From positions 1 to 64,000 of the forward strand of contig DAIDIE010000040.1 in assembly GCA_027459505.1 (NCBI GenBank): 64,000 nucleotides of DNA, given 5' to 3'. Position numbers and translations under genes: made by a program. The notes beneath the pieces were generated by a model. The model was not told where the DNA came from, ran no database searches, and saw only the letters and a program-made list of their open reading frames with translations. Below, piece by piece: positions 34,903 to 43,271 of the stretch. How positions within the stretch are numbered: position 1 is the stretch's first letter; each line of letters starts with the position of its first letter. This DNA is from Acidobacteriota bacterium. Lineage in GTDB: Bacteria; Acidobacteriota; Terriglobia; Terriglobales; SCQP01.

Positions 34903-36804
34903 TTAGAAGGCGTGGACGGCGCTACGCCGGGTATTTACAAAATTGCGAATTTTTTGGCAGATGCCGTCGGTATCCAGCCCGTACTTGGCGTGCAGCAGTT
35001 GCGGACTGCCGTGGGGAATGATGCGGTCGGGAACACCGATACGCAACAGCGAGACGGGAATACGGCGGTCCTGTACGAGAGCGGCGACCAAGGCGCCAAA
35101 TCCACCCGCGAGCGTGCCCTCCTCCGCGGTCACGAGGAAGGGTTTTTCCGCTGCCAGGCAGGAAATCAACTCTTCATCGAGGGGTTTGAGAAAGCGGGCA
35201 TTGATGACGGTGAGTTGCAGGCCCTCCTGGGCCAAGCGCTGCGCCGCCTCCAGGCAAGGATAGACCATGCTGCCCAGGGCGAGGACGGCGCCGTCGCCAC
35301 CTTCCCGCAGAATTTCGGCGCGGCCAATCTCCAACTTCTGGAACTCCCGGGAGAGCTCGACGCCGATACCATTGCCGCGCGGATAACGCACGGCGGCGGG
35401 AGTCCCCAGGTTGACCGAGGTGTAGAGCATGTTGCGCAGCTCGGCTTCGTCCTTGGGGGCCATGACCGTCATGTTGGGAGCGGCGCTGAGGTAGGCCAGA
35501 TCGTAGAGGCCATGATGCGTCGGCCCGTCGGCGCCGACAATGCCGCCGCGGTCCAGCGCGAAAGTGACCGGCAGATTCATCAGACAAACGTCGTGCAGAA
35601 TCTGGTCATAGGCGCGCTGCAGAAAGGTCGAGTAAATGGCCGCAACGGGTCGAACCCCCTCGCAGGCCAAGCCGGCCGCGAAGGTGATGGCGTGTTGTTC
35701 GGCAATGCCCACGTCGAAAAAGCGGGTGGGGAACTTCTGCGCGAACTTATCCAGTCCCGTGCCTTCGGGCATAGCGGCGGTAATGCCCACGACGCGGCTA
35801 TCCTGCTCGGCCAATTCGCACATGGCAGTGCCGAAGACCGAGGTGTAGCTGGGCGCGGCGGCGGGCGCCTTGTGGAACGCTCCGGTGGATATATCGAAGG
35901 CGGTGACGCCGTGATACTTCACCGGCAACTGCTCGGCCATGGGATAGCCCTTGCCCTTCTGGGTGACGACGTGCAGCAGGACTGGACCATCGATTTTCTT
36001 GACCTTTTCCAGGGTCTCCAGCAGGGCCGGGAGGCTATGTCCGTTGATGGGACCAATGTACTCGTAGCCGAGCTCTTCGAAGACCAGGCCGGGAATGATG
36101 AGCGTTTTGGCGGCGTCGACCAGGTTGTGGGTGAGCTTCAGCAAACGCTTGCCGACGCGCGGCACGGAAGACACCAGTTGCTCGATCTCATCCTTTACCC
36201 GCATATAGGCTTGACCGTGGACGATGCGGTTGAGATAACCGGCGATCGCGCCCACGTTGGGCGAGATGGACATCTCGTTGTCGTTGAGGATGACCAGCAG
36301 TTTGCGCTTGAGATGGCCGCTGTGGTTGAGGCCCTCGAGGGCGATGCCACCGGTGAGACCGGCGTCGCCAATGACGGCGATGACGTGGTTGTCTTCGCCG
36401 GCCAAATCACGGGCCACGCACATGCCCAGAGCGGCGGAAATCGAGGTGCAGGCATGGGCGACATTAAAGGCGTCGTAGACGCTTTCCTCGCGTACCGGAA
36501 AGCCGCTGATGCCCTCGTACTGGCGCAGGGTGGGAAAGCGGTCGCGGCGTCCGGTGAGGATCTTGTGGCCGTAGGCCTGATGTCCCACGTCCCAAACGAT
36601 CTTGTCTTTGGGCGCATTAAAGAGGTAATGCAGGGCGAGCGTGAGCTCGACCGTACCCAGGCTCGACCCCAGATGACCACCCACTTTGCTGACCGTGGTG
36701 ATCATGTAATCTCGCAATTCGGCGGCAACCGCCGGCAACTCCTCCCGGGAGATGCGTTTGAGGTCATCGGGGGAGTCGATTTTGGGCAAATAACGGTATT
36801 CCAT
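34903..36804 (-). CDS. dxs: 1-deoxy-D-xylulose-5-phosphate synthase
   Basis: A 633-residue thiamine-diphosphate enzyme for the first step of the MEP isoprenoid pathway (pyruvate plus glyceraldehyde-3-phosphate). Signatures: GGHLGSSLGTVELTLALHY, DVGHQAYGHKILTGR, the TPP site GDAGLTGGIALEGLNHSG ... ILNDNEMSIS, and the transketolase half with GIAEQHAITFAAGLA and DRGGIVGADGPTHHG. The start MEYRYLPKIDSPDDLK is typical. The complementary strand also carries a very long open frame, a composition artefact. Confidence 0.96.
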   Translation of the reverse strand: MEYRYLPKIDSPDDLKRISREELPAVAAELRDYMITTVSKVGGHLGSSLGTVELTLALHYLFNAPKDKIVWDVGHQAYGHKILTGRRDRFPTLRQYEGISGFPVREESVYDAFNVAHACTSISAALGMCVARDLAGEDNHVIAVIGDAGLTGGIALEGLNHSGHLKRKLLVILNDNEMSISPNVGAIAGYLNRIVHGQAYMRVKDEIEQLVSSVPRVGKRLLKLTHNLVDAAKTLIIPGLVFEELGYEYIGPINGHSLPALLETLEKVKKIDGPVLLHVVTQKGKGYPMAEQLPVKYHGVTAFDISTGAFHKAPAAAPSYTSVFGTAMCELAEQDSRVVGITAAMPEGTGLDKFAQKFPTRFFDVGIAEQHAITFAAGLACEGVRPVAAIYSTFLQRAYDQILHDVCLMNLPVTFALDRGGIVGADGPTHHGLYDLAYLSAAPNMTVMAPKDEAELRNMLYTSVNLGTPAAVRYPRGNGIGVELSREFQKLEIGRAEILREGGDGAVLALGSMVYPCLEAAQRLAQEGLQLTVINARFLKPLDEELISCLAAEKPFLVTAEEGTLAGGFGALVAALVQDRRIPVSLLRIGVPDRIIPHGSPQLLHAKYGLDTDGICQKIRNFVNTRRSAVHAF

Positions 36805-36930
36805 GGGGTCCAGGCGCAGAGAAGGATGTTGCCATTATCGCACGCGAGGGGGGCTGGGCGCGCTTCCCCAGGTTCCTCATCCGGAGTACCATTCCTCCAT
36901 CATTGGAAATCCGTTCCGGGAGCCACGCCC

Positions 36931-38262
36931 ATGAACCGCCGCGACTTCATCAAATCCGGATCGGCCGCCACTGGCGGCCTGCTGCTCACCTCTCATCTTG
37001 AATCCGAACCCACCCGCCCTGTCGCCGCCAACGATCACATCCAGATCGCACTGATTGGCGCTGGGGGCCGGGGGATGGACGTTACGGGCGACGCCGTGCA
37101 GGTACCGGGCGTGAAGCTGGTAGCGGTGTCGGACTGCTACTCCGGCCGCCGGGAACACAGCCAGGAACTCTGGGGGCGGCAACTTTTTACCACCCCGCAT
37201 TACGAGGAGATTCTGGCCCGCCAGGACATTGACGCGGTGATCATCGCCACCCCGGATCACTGGCACAAGCAGGCGGCGGTGGACGCCATGCGCGCCGGCA
37301 AGGACGTCTACCTGGAAAAGCCGATGATTCACGAATACTCCGATGGGCCAGCAATCATCCGCACCGCGGCGGAGACCAAACGCATTCTGCAGGTTGGAAG
37401 CCAACGCGTCAGCTCGGTGATTTACAAAAAGGCGAAAGAGCTGCTGCAGTCGGGCGCGATTGGCAAGCTCAACATGGTGACCGCATGGTGGGACCGCAAT
37501 TCCGCAATTGGAGCCTGGGAATACAGCATCGCGCCGGACGCTTCACCGCGGACCATTGATTGGCCGCGCTTTCTGGGCACGGCCCCGAAGATCCCGTTCA
37601 ATGCCGATCATTTCTTCCGCTGGCGCTGCTGGCAGGCTTACGGCAGCGGGGTGGCCGGCGATCTGTTCGTGCATCTGTTCAGCGGCACCCACTTCGTCAC
37701 GAATTCTCTGGGCCCCACCAAGGTGATGGCCACGGGCGGCTTGCGGTTCTGGAAAGATGGCCGGGACGTGCCGGACGTGCTCCTGGGGCTGGCGTCCTAT
37801 CCAGAAGGTTTTGATCTCAGCCTGCGGGTGAACTTCGTCGATGGCGGCGAGGAAAGCGAAGGGCTGATCTTCACCGGATCAGAGGGGACGCTGACGATTG
37901 GCTGGGACGGGGTGACGGTGCGGCGGGTTCCGCGGCCGAAGGCGCCGGGTTATACCATCAACACGTTCCCCAAAGCGATCCAGGCGGAGTTTTTGAAGGA
38001 GTACCACGCCAAGTATCCGCGGCAACATCCCACTGGCATGCCGGCCGCGGTGGAGGAGACCTACGCCGCGCCTCCGGGATACGACGACACCTACGACCAC
38101 CTGCTGACGTTTTTCCATGGCGTACGCAGCCGTACGCCGGTAACCGAGGATCCCGAATTCGGCTACCGCGCCGCTGGTGCGGCGCTGCTCAACAACCTGA
38201 GCTATTCCCGCGGGGAAATTATGCACTGGGATCCCAAGGCGATGCGGATTCTGAACGCGTGA
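36931..38262 (+). CDS. Gfo/Idh/MocA family oxidoreductase, Tat-exported
   Basis: A 443-residue NAD(P)-dependent sugar oxidoreductase or glycosidase-like protein of the exported type common in Acidobacteria and Planctomycetes. A Tat signal opens it (MNRRDFIKSGSAATGGLLL), then the Rossmann motif IQIALIGAGGRGMDV and the catalytic segment DVYLEKPMIHE with the EKP lysine. The C-terminal alpha/beta substrate domain includes WHKQAAVDAMRAGKD and AYGSGVAGDLFVHLFSG. The frame is open far upstream on this strand across dxs, but only the ATG at 36931 starts real homology. Substrate unknown. Confidence 0.92.
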   Translation: MNRRDFIKSGSAATGGLLLTSHLESEPTRPVAANDHIQIALIGAGGRGMDVTGDAVQVPGVKLVAVSDCYSGRREHSQELWGRQLFTTPHYEEILARQDIDAVIIATPDHWHKQAAVDAMRAGKDVYLEKPMIHEYSDGPAIIRTAAETKRILQVGSQRVSSVIYKKAKELLQSGAIGKLNMVTAWWDRNSAIGAWEYSIAPDASPRTIDWPRFLGTAPKIPFNADHFFRWRCWQAYGSGVAGDLFVHLFSGTHFVTNSLGPTKVMATGGLRFWKDGRDVPDVLLGLASYPEGFDLSLRVNFVDGGEESEGLIFTGSEGTLTIGWDGVTVRRVPRPKAPGYTINTFPKAIQAEFLKEYHAKYPRQHPTGMPAAVEETYAAPPGYDDTYDHLLTFFHGVRSRTPVTEDPEFGYRAAGAALLNNLSYSRGEIMHWDPKAMRILNA

Positions 38263-38270
38263 GGCAGCGC

Positions 38271-38380
38271 GGCCGCTTTTATTCCACCCGCTTCGGTGTC
38301 CGGCCCCACCCCAAGCCGCGCGGCGCGGCTTGGGGGCCCCGGCCGAAGCTCACGGAGTGTCGCCGGGCTTTACTAGCCCG
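38271..38380 (+). repeat. Second dispersed palindromic repeat, copy R2
   Basis: Starts GGCCGCTTTTATTCCAC and ends CTTTACTAGCCCG, aligning with R1 at 24429. Its core is a perfect 12-bp stem CCCCAAGCCGCG / CGCGGCTTGGGG (38309-38320, 38324-38335) with a CGG loop. It begins 8 bp after the Gfo/Idh stop and ends 33 bp before the 3' end of vapC, so it could end transcription from either side. Confidence 0.75.
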
Positions 38381-38412
38381 GGTGGCTGGCGCGCGCCGGG
38401 GGTGCGCGCCGC

Positions 38413-38841
38413 TCAACTGACAACACGGAAGCCGTGTTGCTTACCGTAACGGCCGGCAAAACGGGCGATCCGCTGATCGTAGGTGACCAGCGGACAGCGG
38501 AGTTCAATGGCGGTCGAGACCAGCAGGCGATCAGCCGGGTCCCGCCCTTCAAATCCAGCAAGCTGATAGGATCGTGCCGCCGCCTGTAAACTCAGGGGGA
38601 TCATCTCCATCCCCGGCCGGTCGAGAAACCGCTGCAACCACTGATCTGGAGCGAGGTCGAGTTCGATATGCGCCTGGTCCAGCAGGAGCGCGATTTCCCA
38701 GGCAGTGATGGTTCCCACCAGGAGGGTTCCACCATCCCGCCAGAAGTCTTCCAGGAGTTTACGCGTGGAGCTCCGCAGGCGGCGGTCACCGCTATCGAGC
38801 CAGAGCACGATGTGCGTGTCCAGCAGCAAGGCCGAGTTCAC
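38413..38841 (-). CDS. vapC: PIN-domain ribonuclease toxin, VapC family
   Basis: A 142-residue PIN-domain RNase toxin. Acidic metal-site residues are in LLLDTHIVLWLD, AWEIALLLD, GFEGRDPADRLLVSTA and VTYDQRIARF. It starts with GTG overlapping the antitoxin stop (GTGA, 38838-38841), so it is made together with the antitoxin. Unlike the PIN gene at 24871, this one is intact. Confidence 0.9.
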   Translation of the reverse strand: MNSALLLDTHIVLWLDSGDRRLRSSTRKLLEDFWRDGGTLLVGTITAWEIALLLDQAHIELDLAPDQWLQRFLDRPGMEMIPLSLQAAARSYQLAGFEGRDPADRLLVSTAIELRCPLVTYDQRIARFAGRYGKQHGFRVVS

Positions 38842-39092
38842 CGCAGGAGCTCGCGGCCGGTTTGCGCGTCCGGCATATCGCTGAAGGAGGGCGCGGTCAG
38901 ATCGACTCCCCGTGCGGTTTGAACCGATCCGGCATGAGCGCCGAAGAGCGGGCCGCCGCGGGCTTGGCTGTCGAGCAGGCTGCGCACCGCTTTGGCGATC
39001 AACTCGGTCTTGTTGCCGTTGGTCAGCTTCTGGGCCGCGGTCTCAATCAGCTGCACTACGTCGGGGCGATTGATGGTCACCACAGTGGGCAT
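38838..39092 (-). CDS. vapB: VapB-type antitoxin
   Basis: An 84-residue antitoxin of the Rv0623-like group: TINRPDVVQLIETAAQKLT, NKTELIAKAVRSLLD, then a toxin-binding C-terminal tail. The ATG at 39092 overlaps one arm of a perfect inverted repeat that is its likely operator. The TA pair sits between repeat R2 and the MoxR-cluster promoter region. Confidence 0.88.
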   Translation of the reverse strand: MPTVVTINRPDVVQLIETAAQKLTNGNKTELIAKAVRSLLDSQARGGPLFGAHAGSVQTARGVDLTAPSFSDMPDAQTGRELLR

Positions 39093-39113
39093 ATCATTAC
39101 TGATCTAATGATA
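39092..39113 (-). promoter_or_regulatory. VapBC operator (perfect inverted repeat)
   Basis: TATCATTA - CTGATC - TAATGATA, an 8-bp perfect inverted repeat with a 6-bp spacer. On the coding strand TATCAT (39113-39108) could be the -10 with transcription starting only a few bases before the ATG, so VapB binding would block RNA polymerase directly. Confidence 0.65.
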
Positions 39114-39403
39114 GCACGCGCGCGAGCAGGGGCTGCGAAGGAAGCGGGCGGGCCGCCCGCGTGGGCGCCCACGGACGCCTAAGGGGAGGGGGGCGCGATC
39201 CGAGGCCGCCCGGCGCGACTGTGGCGTTTCCCGCAAAAGCTTAAAAATAAATAGCTTAGGCAGTCACTTTTGTGTTATAAACCGGAACGCACGCGCAAGA
39301 CGCCAGATATCGGCGCGGCCTGAAGCGGATCCGGACGGTTATGCCCAGCCTGGTCCGACCTAGGTGCGGCGCTTCGACTCAGACTGAACGGGGGGAGATT
39401 GCT
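39114..39403 (+). promoter_or_regulatory. Upstream region of the MoxR cluster
   Basis: A 290-bp gene-free stretch. The first part is GC-rich with no reading frame I trust. An AT-rich island at 39238-39282 (AAAAGCTTAAAAATAAATAG ... TTGTGTTATAAACC) is the only promoter-like sequence, with TTATAA near 39273-39278, about 125 bp before the first gene. GGGGGAG at 39390-39396 is the ribosome site of the first gene. Confidence 0.4.
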
Positions 39404-40261
39404 ATGCCTGAACCACTTCGTCCCTTGTCGGCCGGCCAATTGCTGGATCGAACATTCCAGCTCTACCGCCGGCATTTCCTTGTTTTTATGGCAATCGCGG
39501 CATTGCCGAACTTGCTGCTGTTACTAGTTCGAGTGCCGTTTTGGGCGCTCAATTTGAGTGCAGGATCAGTATCCACAGTTGCTTCGATCCCAGGGCCGTT
39601 TGTGCTCGTCGTCGGCTTGGCAGGGGGGTTGGTGGTGTTGGTTCTCACGATGATCTTGAATGCTGTGGCCACTGGGGCTTCGACATTTGCCGTCTCAGAT
39701 GCTTACCTCGGGGAGAAGCCGACAGTGAGCTCCTGTTTCTCCCGGATGCGCGGCAGGGTCGGCCAGACTATCTCTGCTTCCTTCCAATATGGCCTGTGGA
39801 TCGTGCTGGGCGGGATTCTGTTCATTATTCCGATGTTTTACTTCATTGCGAAGTATGCTCTCGCAGTCCCCGCGGCGGTGCTGGAAGACATTCACGGCGG
39901 CGATGGGATACGGCGAAGCGGGAAGCTTACTGAAGGGGCCAAGGGAAGGGTGCTGCTGGTCTACCTCCTACTAATGATTTTGGTCGTCGCCGTCTCGTTG
40001 TTGCTGTCCTGGGGGTTGACTTTTGCAGGGTTCATTGCGCACGGCGGGGGCACGGTGCCGACCCTTGGCAAGCAAATCGTAGCCCAGTTGCTGCAAACGA
40101 TTGCCAACGCTTTGTGTTTTCCCTTTGCGTCGATTGCTCTGACGCTGCTCTACTATGATCAACGTGTTCGAAAAGAGGCCTTTGATATTGACCAGATGTT
40201 GCGCATTCTGGGCCAGGCACCGGCTGGCCAGGCGAGCGCGGCTGGGATGGCCGGAAACTAA
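39404..40261 (+). CDS. Multi-pass membrane protein, GPDPase-membrane-domain-like
   Basis: A 285-residue integral membrane protein with about six TM helices. It starts PLSAGQLLDRTFQLYRRHF, a segment typical of this group, and has LEDIHGGDGIRRSGKLTEGA before the last helices. I place it with the glycerophosphoryl diester phosphodiesterase membrane-domain-like proteins by pattern; no catalytic domain is attached. The ATG at 39404 has a strong ribosome site 7 nt upstream. First gene of the MoxR cluster; the next gene starts 10 bp after it ends. Confidence 0.78.
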   Translation: MPEPLRPLSAGQLLDRTFQLYRRHFLVFMAIAALPNLLLLLVRVPFWALNLSAGSVSTVASIPGPFVLVVGLAGGLVVLVLTMILNAVATGASTFAVSDAYLGEKPTVSSCFSRMRGRVGQTISASFQYGLWIVLGGILFIIPMFYFIAKYALAVPAAVLEDIHGGDGIRRSGKLTEGAKGRVLLVYLLLMILVVAVSLLLSWGLTFAGFIAHGGGTVPTLGKQIVAQLLQTIANALCFPFASIALTLLYYDQRVRKEAFDIDQMLRILGQAPAGQASAAGMAGN

Positions 40262-40271
40262 ACCTGCGACT

Positions 40272-41183
40272 ATGCGTGTTTGTCTGCTGTGGGCGGCGCT
40301 GCTAGCGGGCGCCGCCGCTTCTCCCGCCCCCATCTCAATCCCGGCCTATGTACGGCAACTGCGGCAGGTGCAGACGGCCCTCCTTGCCGCCCAGGACACG
40401 GGCACGCCACCCCCCGCCGCTGTCTTGCCAAAAGGTTGGGACGTTGCCACAGGAACATCGGATATCTACGTTTCTGCGGAACCGCTTCGCAAAGGTCTTG
40501 AGGCGGCAGCCGGGGCACGGACCCCGGAGTTAAGGCGGCAGCATTGGGGAGAAGTCTCCAGCCGCCTGGATCGCTGGATTGCGGCGGCCAAAGCATGTGA
40601 GGCTCCGCCGCGGCAAGGCGTCAAGCCGGCGATTCACAGCATCTTGTCGCAAAGGGAATTCCGCCACGTGCGGGGTGAAGATTTCTCGCTGATTTTTCAG
40701 CAGGCCATCTTTGATATGCTCCGGCGGCTAGGAATGGGAGAAATTCATTTTGGAACGGCTTTGGTTATTGGGCTGGTGATCCTATTGTTGCTGGCGGCGT
40801 TTTTCTGGTTTCTGAACCACTTTCGCCATAGCTTCGAACCGGAGATCGCCATCACTGCGGGTTCTGCCGCCCCCTCGGCCCAGCCCTGGGAGGTTTGGCT
40901 CCAAGAGGCGCGGGCGGCAGCCGATGAGGGCCGTTTGCGCGAGGCGGTCCGGCTCGCCTACTGGGCAGCCATTTCAAGCTTGGAAGCGCGGGGGACCTGG
41001 CGTGCTGATCGCGCGCGTACCCCGCGCGAATACCTGAAGCTTTTGCCTCAAGGCAACGCGGCCCGTCCGGCGCTGGTGACGTTGACGCGCACCTTTGAGC
41101 GAAGCTGGTATGGGTTCCGGAGCCCCCAACCCGGGGAGTTTCAGGCAATGCTTCGCGATCTGGAGCAACTGGGATGTCGCTGA
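40272..41183 (+). CDS. DUF4129 domain membrane protein
   Basis: A 303-residue protein: signal peptide (MRVCLLWAALLAGAAASP), an extracytoplasmic region of about 150 residues, one TM helix (TALVIGLVILLLLAAFFWFL) and a cytoplasmic C-terminal DUF4129 domain (ARAAADEGRLREAVRLAYWA, RTPREYLKLLP). This domain is typical of MoxR/DUF58 clusters and of transglutaminase-like proteins. It overlaps the next gene by 10 bp. Function unknown; probably part of an envelope complex with its neighbours. Confidence 0.82.
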   Translation: MRVCLLWAALLAGAAASPAPISIPAYVRQLRQVQTALLAAQDTGTPPPAAVLPKGWDVATGTSDIYVSAEPLRKGLEAAAGARTPELRRQHWGEVSSRLDRWIAAAKACEAPPRQGVKPAIHSILSQREFRHVRGEDFSLIFQQAIFDMLRRLGMGEIHFGTALVIGLVILLLLAAFFWFLNHFRHSFEPEIAITAGSAAPSAQPWEVWLQEARAAADEGRLREAVRLAYWAAISSLEARGTWRADRARTPREYLKLLPQGNAARPALVTLTRTFERSWYGFRSPQPGEFQAMLRDLEQLGCR

Positions 41184-42346
41184 GCGTTGACCCATCCGAC
41201 CGTAAGTTGTTTATCGTCCTGGGCGGGCTGCTATGCGCGGTTCTTGCTGCGTTGATCCTGATTTCGTTTTTAGGCAATGGATACGGCGGCATCCCGTCTT
41301 CCCATAGCAACAGTTCATCCGGCGCCAGAGCGGCCTATCTCCTACTGAGAAGGCTGGGGTACCCAGTGCGACGCTGGACAGAGCCCCCCAGTCAACTTCC
41401 AAGCGCTGCGACTGGAGTGGTTCTGGTGGTAGCCGATCCCGAGGTGATCCATCCGCAGGACTTGAGCAGGTTGCGCGAATTTGTGGCTCGCGGCGGAAGG
41501 GTCGTCGCGACAGGGCCGATGTTTTCGCTGGCATTTGAACGGCAGCAGCCCATCCTTCCGGCAATTCAGTTTGCCTGGAAGCGCTACCATCCGGTTCGGG
41601 TTTCGCCTCTGACGCGAGGTGTGCGTTCAATTCTGCTGTCCGCCACAATGTCTTTCACGGCTGACGACGGCACGCCGTTCAGAGGGGGGGGGCTGTACCC
41701 CATCAAGGAATTCCGTTACGGACGGGGCACGGTGGTCTGGTGGGCCTCTGCCGTCCCGCTGACGAACAGTGCTATCAGCAGGGCTGATAATGCGGAGCTT
41801 CTGTTGAACTCCGTCGGAAATAAGTCCAGGCAAGTGCTTTGGGATGAATACTTTCATACTCCTCCGCAGGGAGTGTGGTCGGCCACCGCCAATTCATCTT
41901 TCAAGTGGGTGCTGCTGCAGTTGGGGTTGCTTGCAGTTCTGGTCTGCTTCACCTGGTCGCGTCACTTCGGCGCTGTGCGGCCGCTGCAAGCACAGGATCG
42001 GCATAACTCTCTGGAGTTTATCGACTCAATGGCGGCTTTGTTTGCCAAGGCGCGCGCCTCCAACACGGCCCTGGCGATCGTTTATGAAGATTTTCGCGCC
42101 AGCCTGCAGCGGCGCCTTGGCATGCGGCCCGGCAGTAGCGTGCAGGAGCTCGCCGCGGCTATAAGGCCACTGTTGCCCAACCGCTCCGCCCGGGAACTGC
42201 AAGGGTTACTGGAAAGGGTCGAGGCAGCCGCGGCCAATCCCCGCCTGGACAATCGGCAGGCGAACACCATCCTGAACGAGCTGCATCGTTTGCAGATTCA
42301 GCTCGGATTCAAGCGAAAGGAAGACTCGGATGCAGCTCATCACTGA
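41174..42346 (+). CDS. DUF4350 domain membrane protein
   Basis: A 390-residue protein with an N-terminal TM helix (LFIVLGGLLCAVLAALILIS) and a DUF4350 domain (SSSGARAAYLLLRRLGYPVR, GVVLVVADPEVIHPQDLSRL, FVARGGRVVATGP). A second TM lies near 255 (VLLQLGLLAVLVCFTWSRHF), followed by a helical cytoplasmic part. The fold resembles GldG-like or glutamine-amidotransferase-like domains. It overlaps both neighbours (10 bp and 17 bp), indicating tight translational coupling. Confidence 0.82.
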   Translation: MSLSVDPSDRKLFIVLGGLLCAVLAALILISFLGNGYGGIPSSHSNSSSGARAAYLLLRRLGYPVRRWTEPPSQLPSAATGVVLVVADPEVIHPQDLSRLREFVARGGRVVATGPMFSLAFERQQPILPAIQFAWKRYHPVRVSPLTRGVRSILLSATMSFTADDGTPFRGGGLYPIKEFRYGRGTVVWWASAVPLTNSAISRADNAELLLNSVGNKSRQVLWDEYFHTPPQGVWSATANSSFKWVLLQLGLLAVLVCFTWSRHFGAVRPLQAQDRHNSLEFIDSMAALFAKARASNTALAIVYEDFRASLQRRLGMRPGSSVQELAAAIRPLLPNRSARELQGLLERVEAAAANPRLDNRQANTILNELHRLQIQLGFKRKEDSDAAHH

Positions 42347-43271
42347 TATCGTCCGCCACATCCGGCAAGAGCTCAACAAAGTAGTCATTGGGCAGGAGAG
42401 GCTAATCTCCGAGACATTGGCGACGTTGCTATGTAATGGGCACGCCCTGATTGAAGGTGTACCGGGATTGGCAAAAACGCTCACGGTTAAAGCGGTCGCC
42501 GAGGTACTGTCGACCGACTTCAGGCGGATCCAAGGCAGTTCCGATCTGCTTCCGTCCGATATTCTCGGTACCAACATCTTTGACGCGGCCACCGGTTCGT
42601 TTCACGTACACAAGGGCGCGATCTTTACCGATCTGCTGCTGGCCGATGAGATCAACCGCATGCCTCCTCGCACGCAGGCGGCGCTTTTGGAGGCGATGGA
42701 AGAGCGACAGGTGTCCATGGACGGAATCAGCCACCCGCTCTCTCCCGCCTTCACGGTGTTTGCCACGCAAAACCCAGTTGAATTTGAAGGAACGTATCCT
42801 TTACCGGAGGCCCAGCTTGACCGGTTCCTTTTGCGGATCAAAGTTGATTATCCCGATCTTCCCAGCGAAGTTGAGATTCTCCGTTTGCACCAGGAAGGTT
42901 CGGAAGCCAGCCCCCTGAAGCAGCTGGAGCGGTTGCCGGCGGACAGCCTGGCACAGGCGCGCGGCGATGTCGCCAAAGTGCAGGTGGAACCCCGTCTGCT
43001 GGAATACGTTGCGAAACTGACGCGAAAGACCCGCGAATGGCCGACGATTGAGCTGGGCGCGAGCCCTCGAGCTGGTATCGCATTGCTCAAGGTAGCCAAA
43101 GCGTTTGCCACATTTGAAGAGCGGGATTTCGTAGTTCCCGATGATATCAAGGCCGCCGCGCTTCCCGTGCTGGGTCACCGCATTGTGCTCAAGCCCGAAG
43201 CTGAGCTGGAAGGAACAACTCCGGAATCGGTGTTGGAGCAAGTCACCCGCTCCGTTGAGGTTCCTCGCTAA
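42330..43271 (+). CDS. MoxR-family AAA+ ATPase
   Basis: A 313-residue chaperone-like ATPase. Walker A is in LIEGVPGLAKTLTVKAVA, Walker B in LLLADEINRMPPRTQAALLE, then ATQNPVEFEGTYPLPEAQLD (sensor 1 and Arg finger region) and a C-terminal lid with GASPRAGIALLKVAKA. MoxR proteins activate VWA-domain or DUF58 partners; here DUF58 follows directly, sharing one base (TAATG at 43269-43273). Confidence 0.93.
   Translation: MQLITDIVRHIRQELNKVVIGQERLISETLATLLCNGHALIEGVPGLAKTLTVKAVAEVLSTDFRRIQGSSDLLPSDILGTNIFDAATGSFHVHKGAIFTDLLLADEINRMPPRTQAALLEAMEERQVSMDGISHPLSPAFTVFATQNPVEFEGTYPLPEAQLDRFLLRIKVDYPDLPSEVEILRLHQEGSEASPLKQLERLPADSLAQARGDVAKVQVEPRLLEYVAKLTRKTREWPTIELGASPRAGIALLKVAKAFATFEERDFVVPDDIKAAALPVLGHRIVLKPEAELEGTTPESVLEQVTRSVEVPR

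Noticed and set aside
34888-36930. Very long plus-strand frame running antisense through dxs into the Gfo/Idh gene
   Set aside because: It lies opposite a clear dxs gene; its translation is low-complexity Gly/His/Gln-rich text typical of antisense frames in high-GC DNA. Only the part from 36931 has homology.
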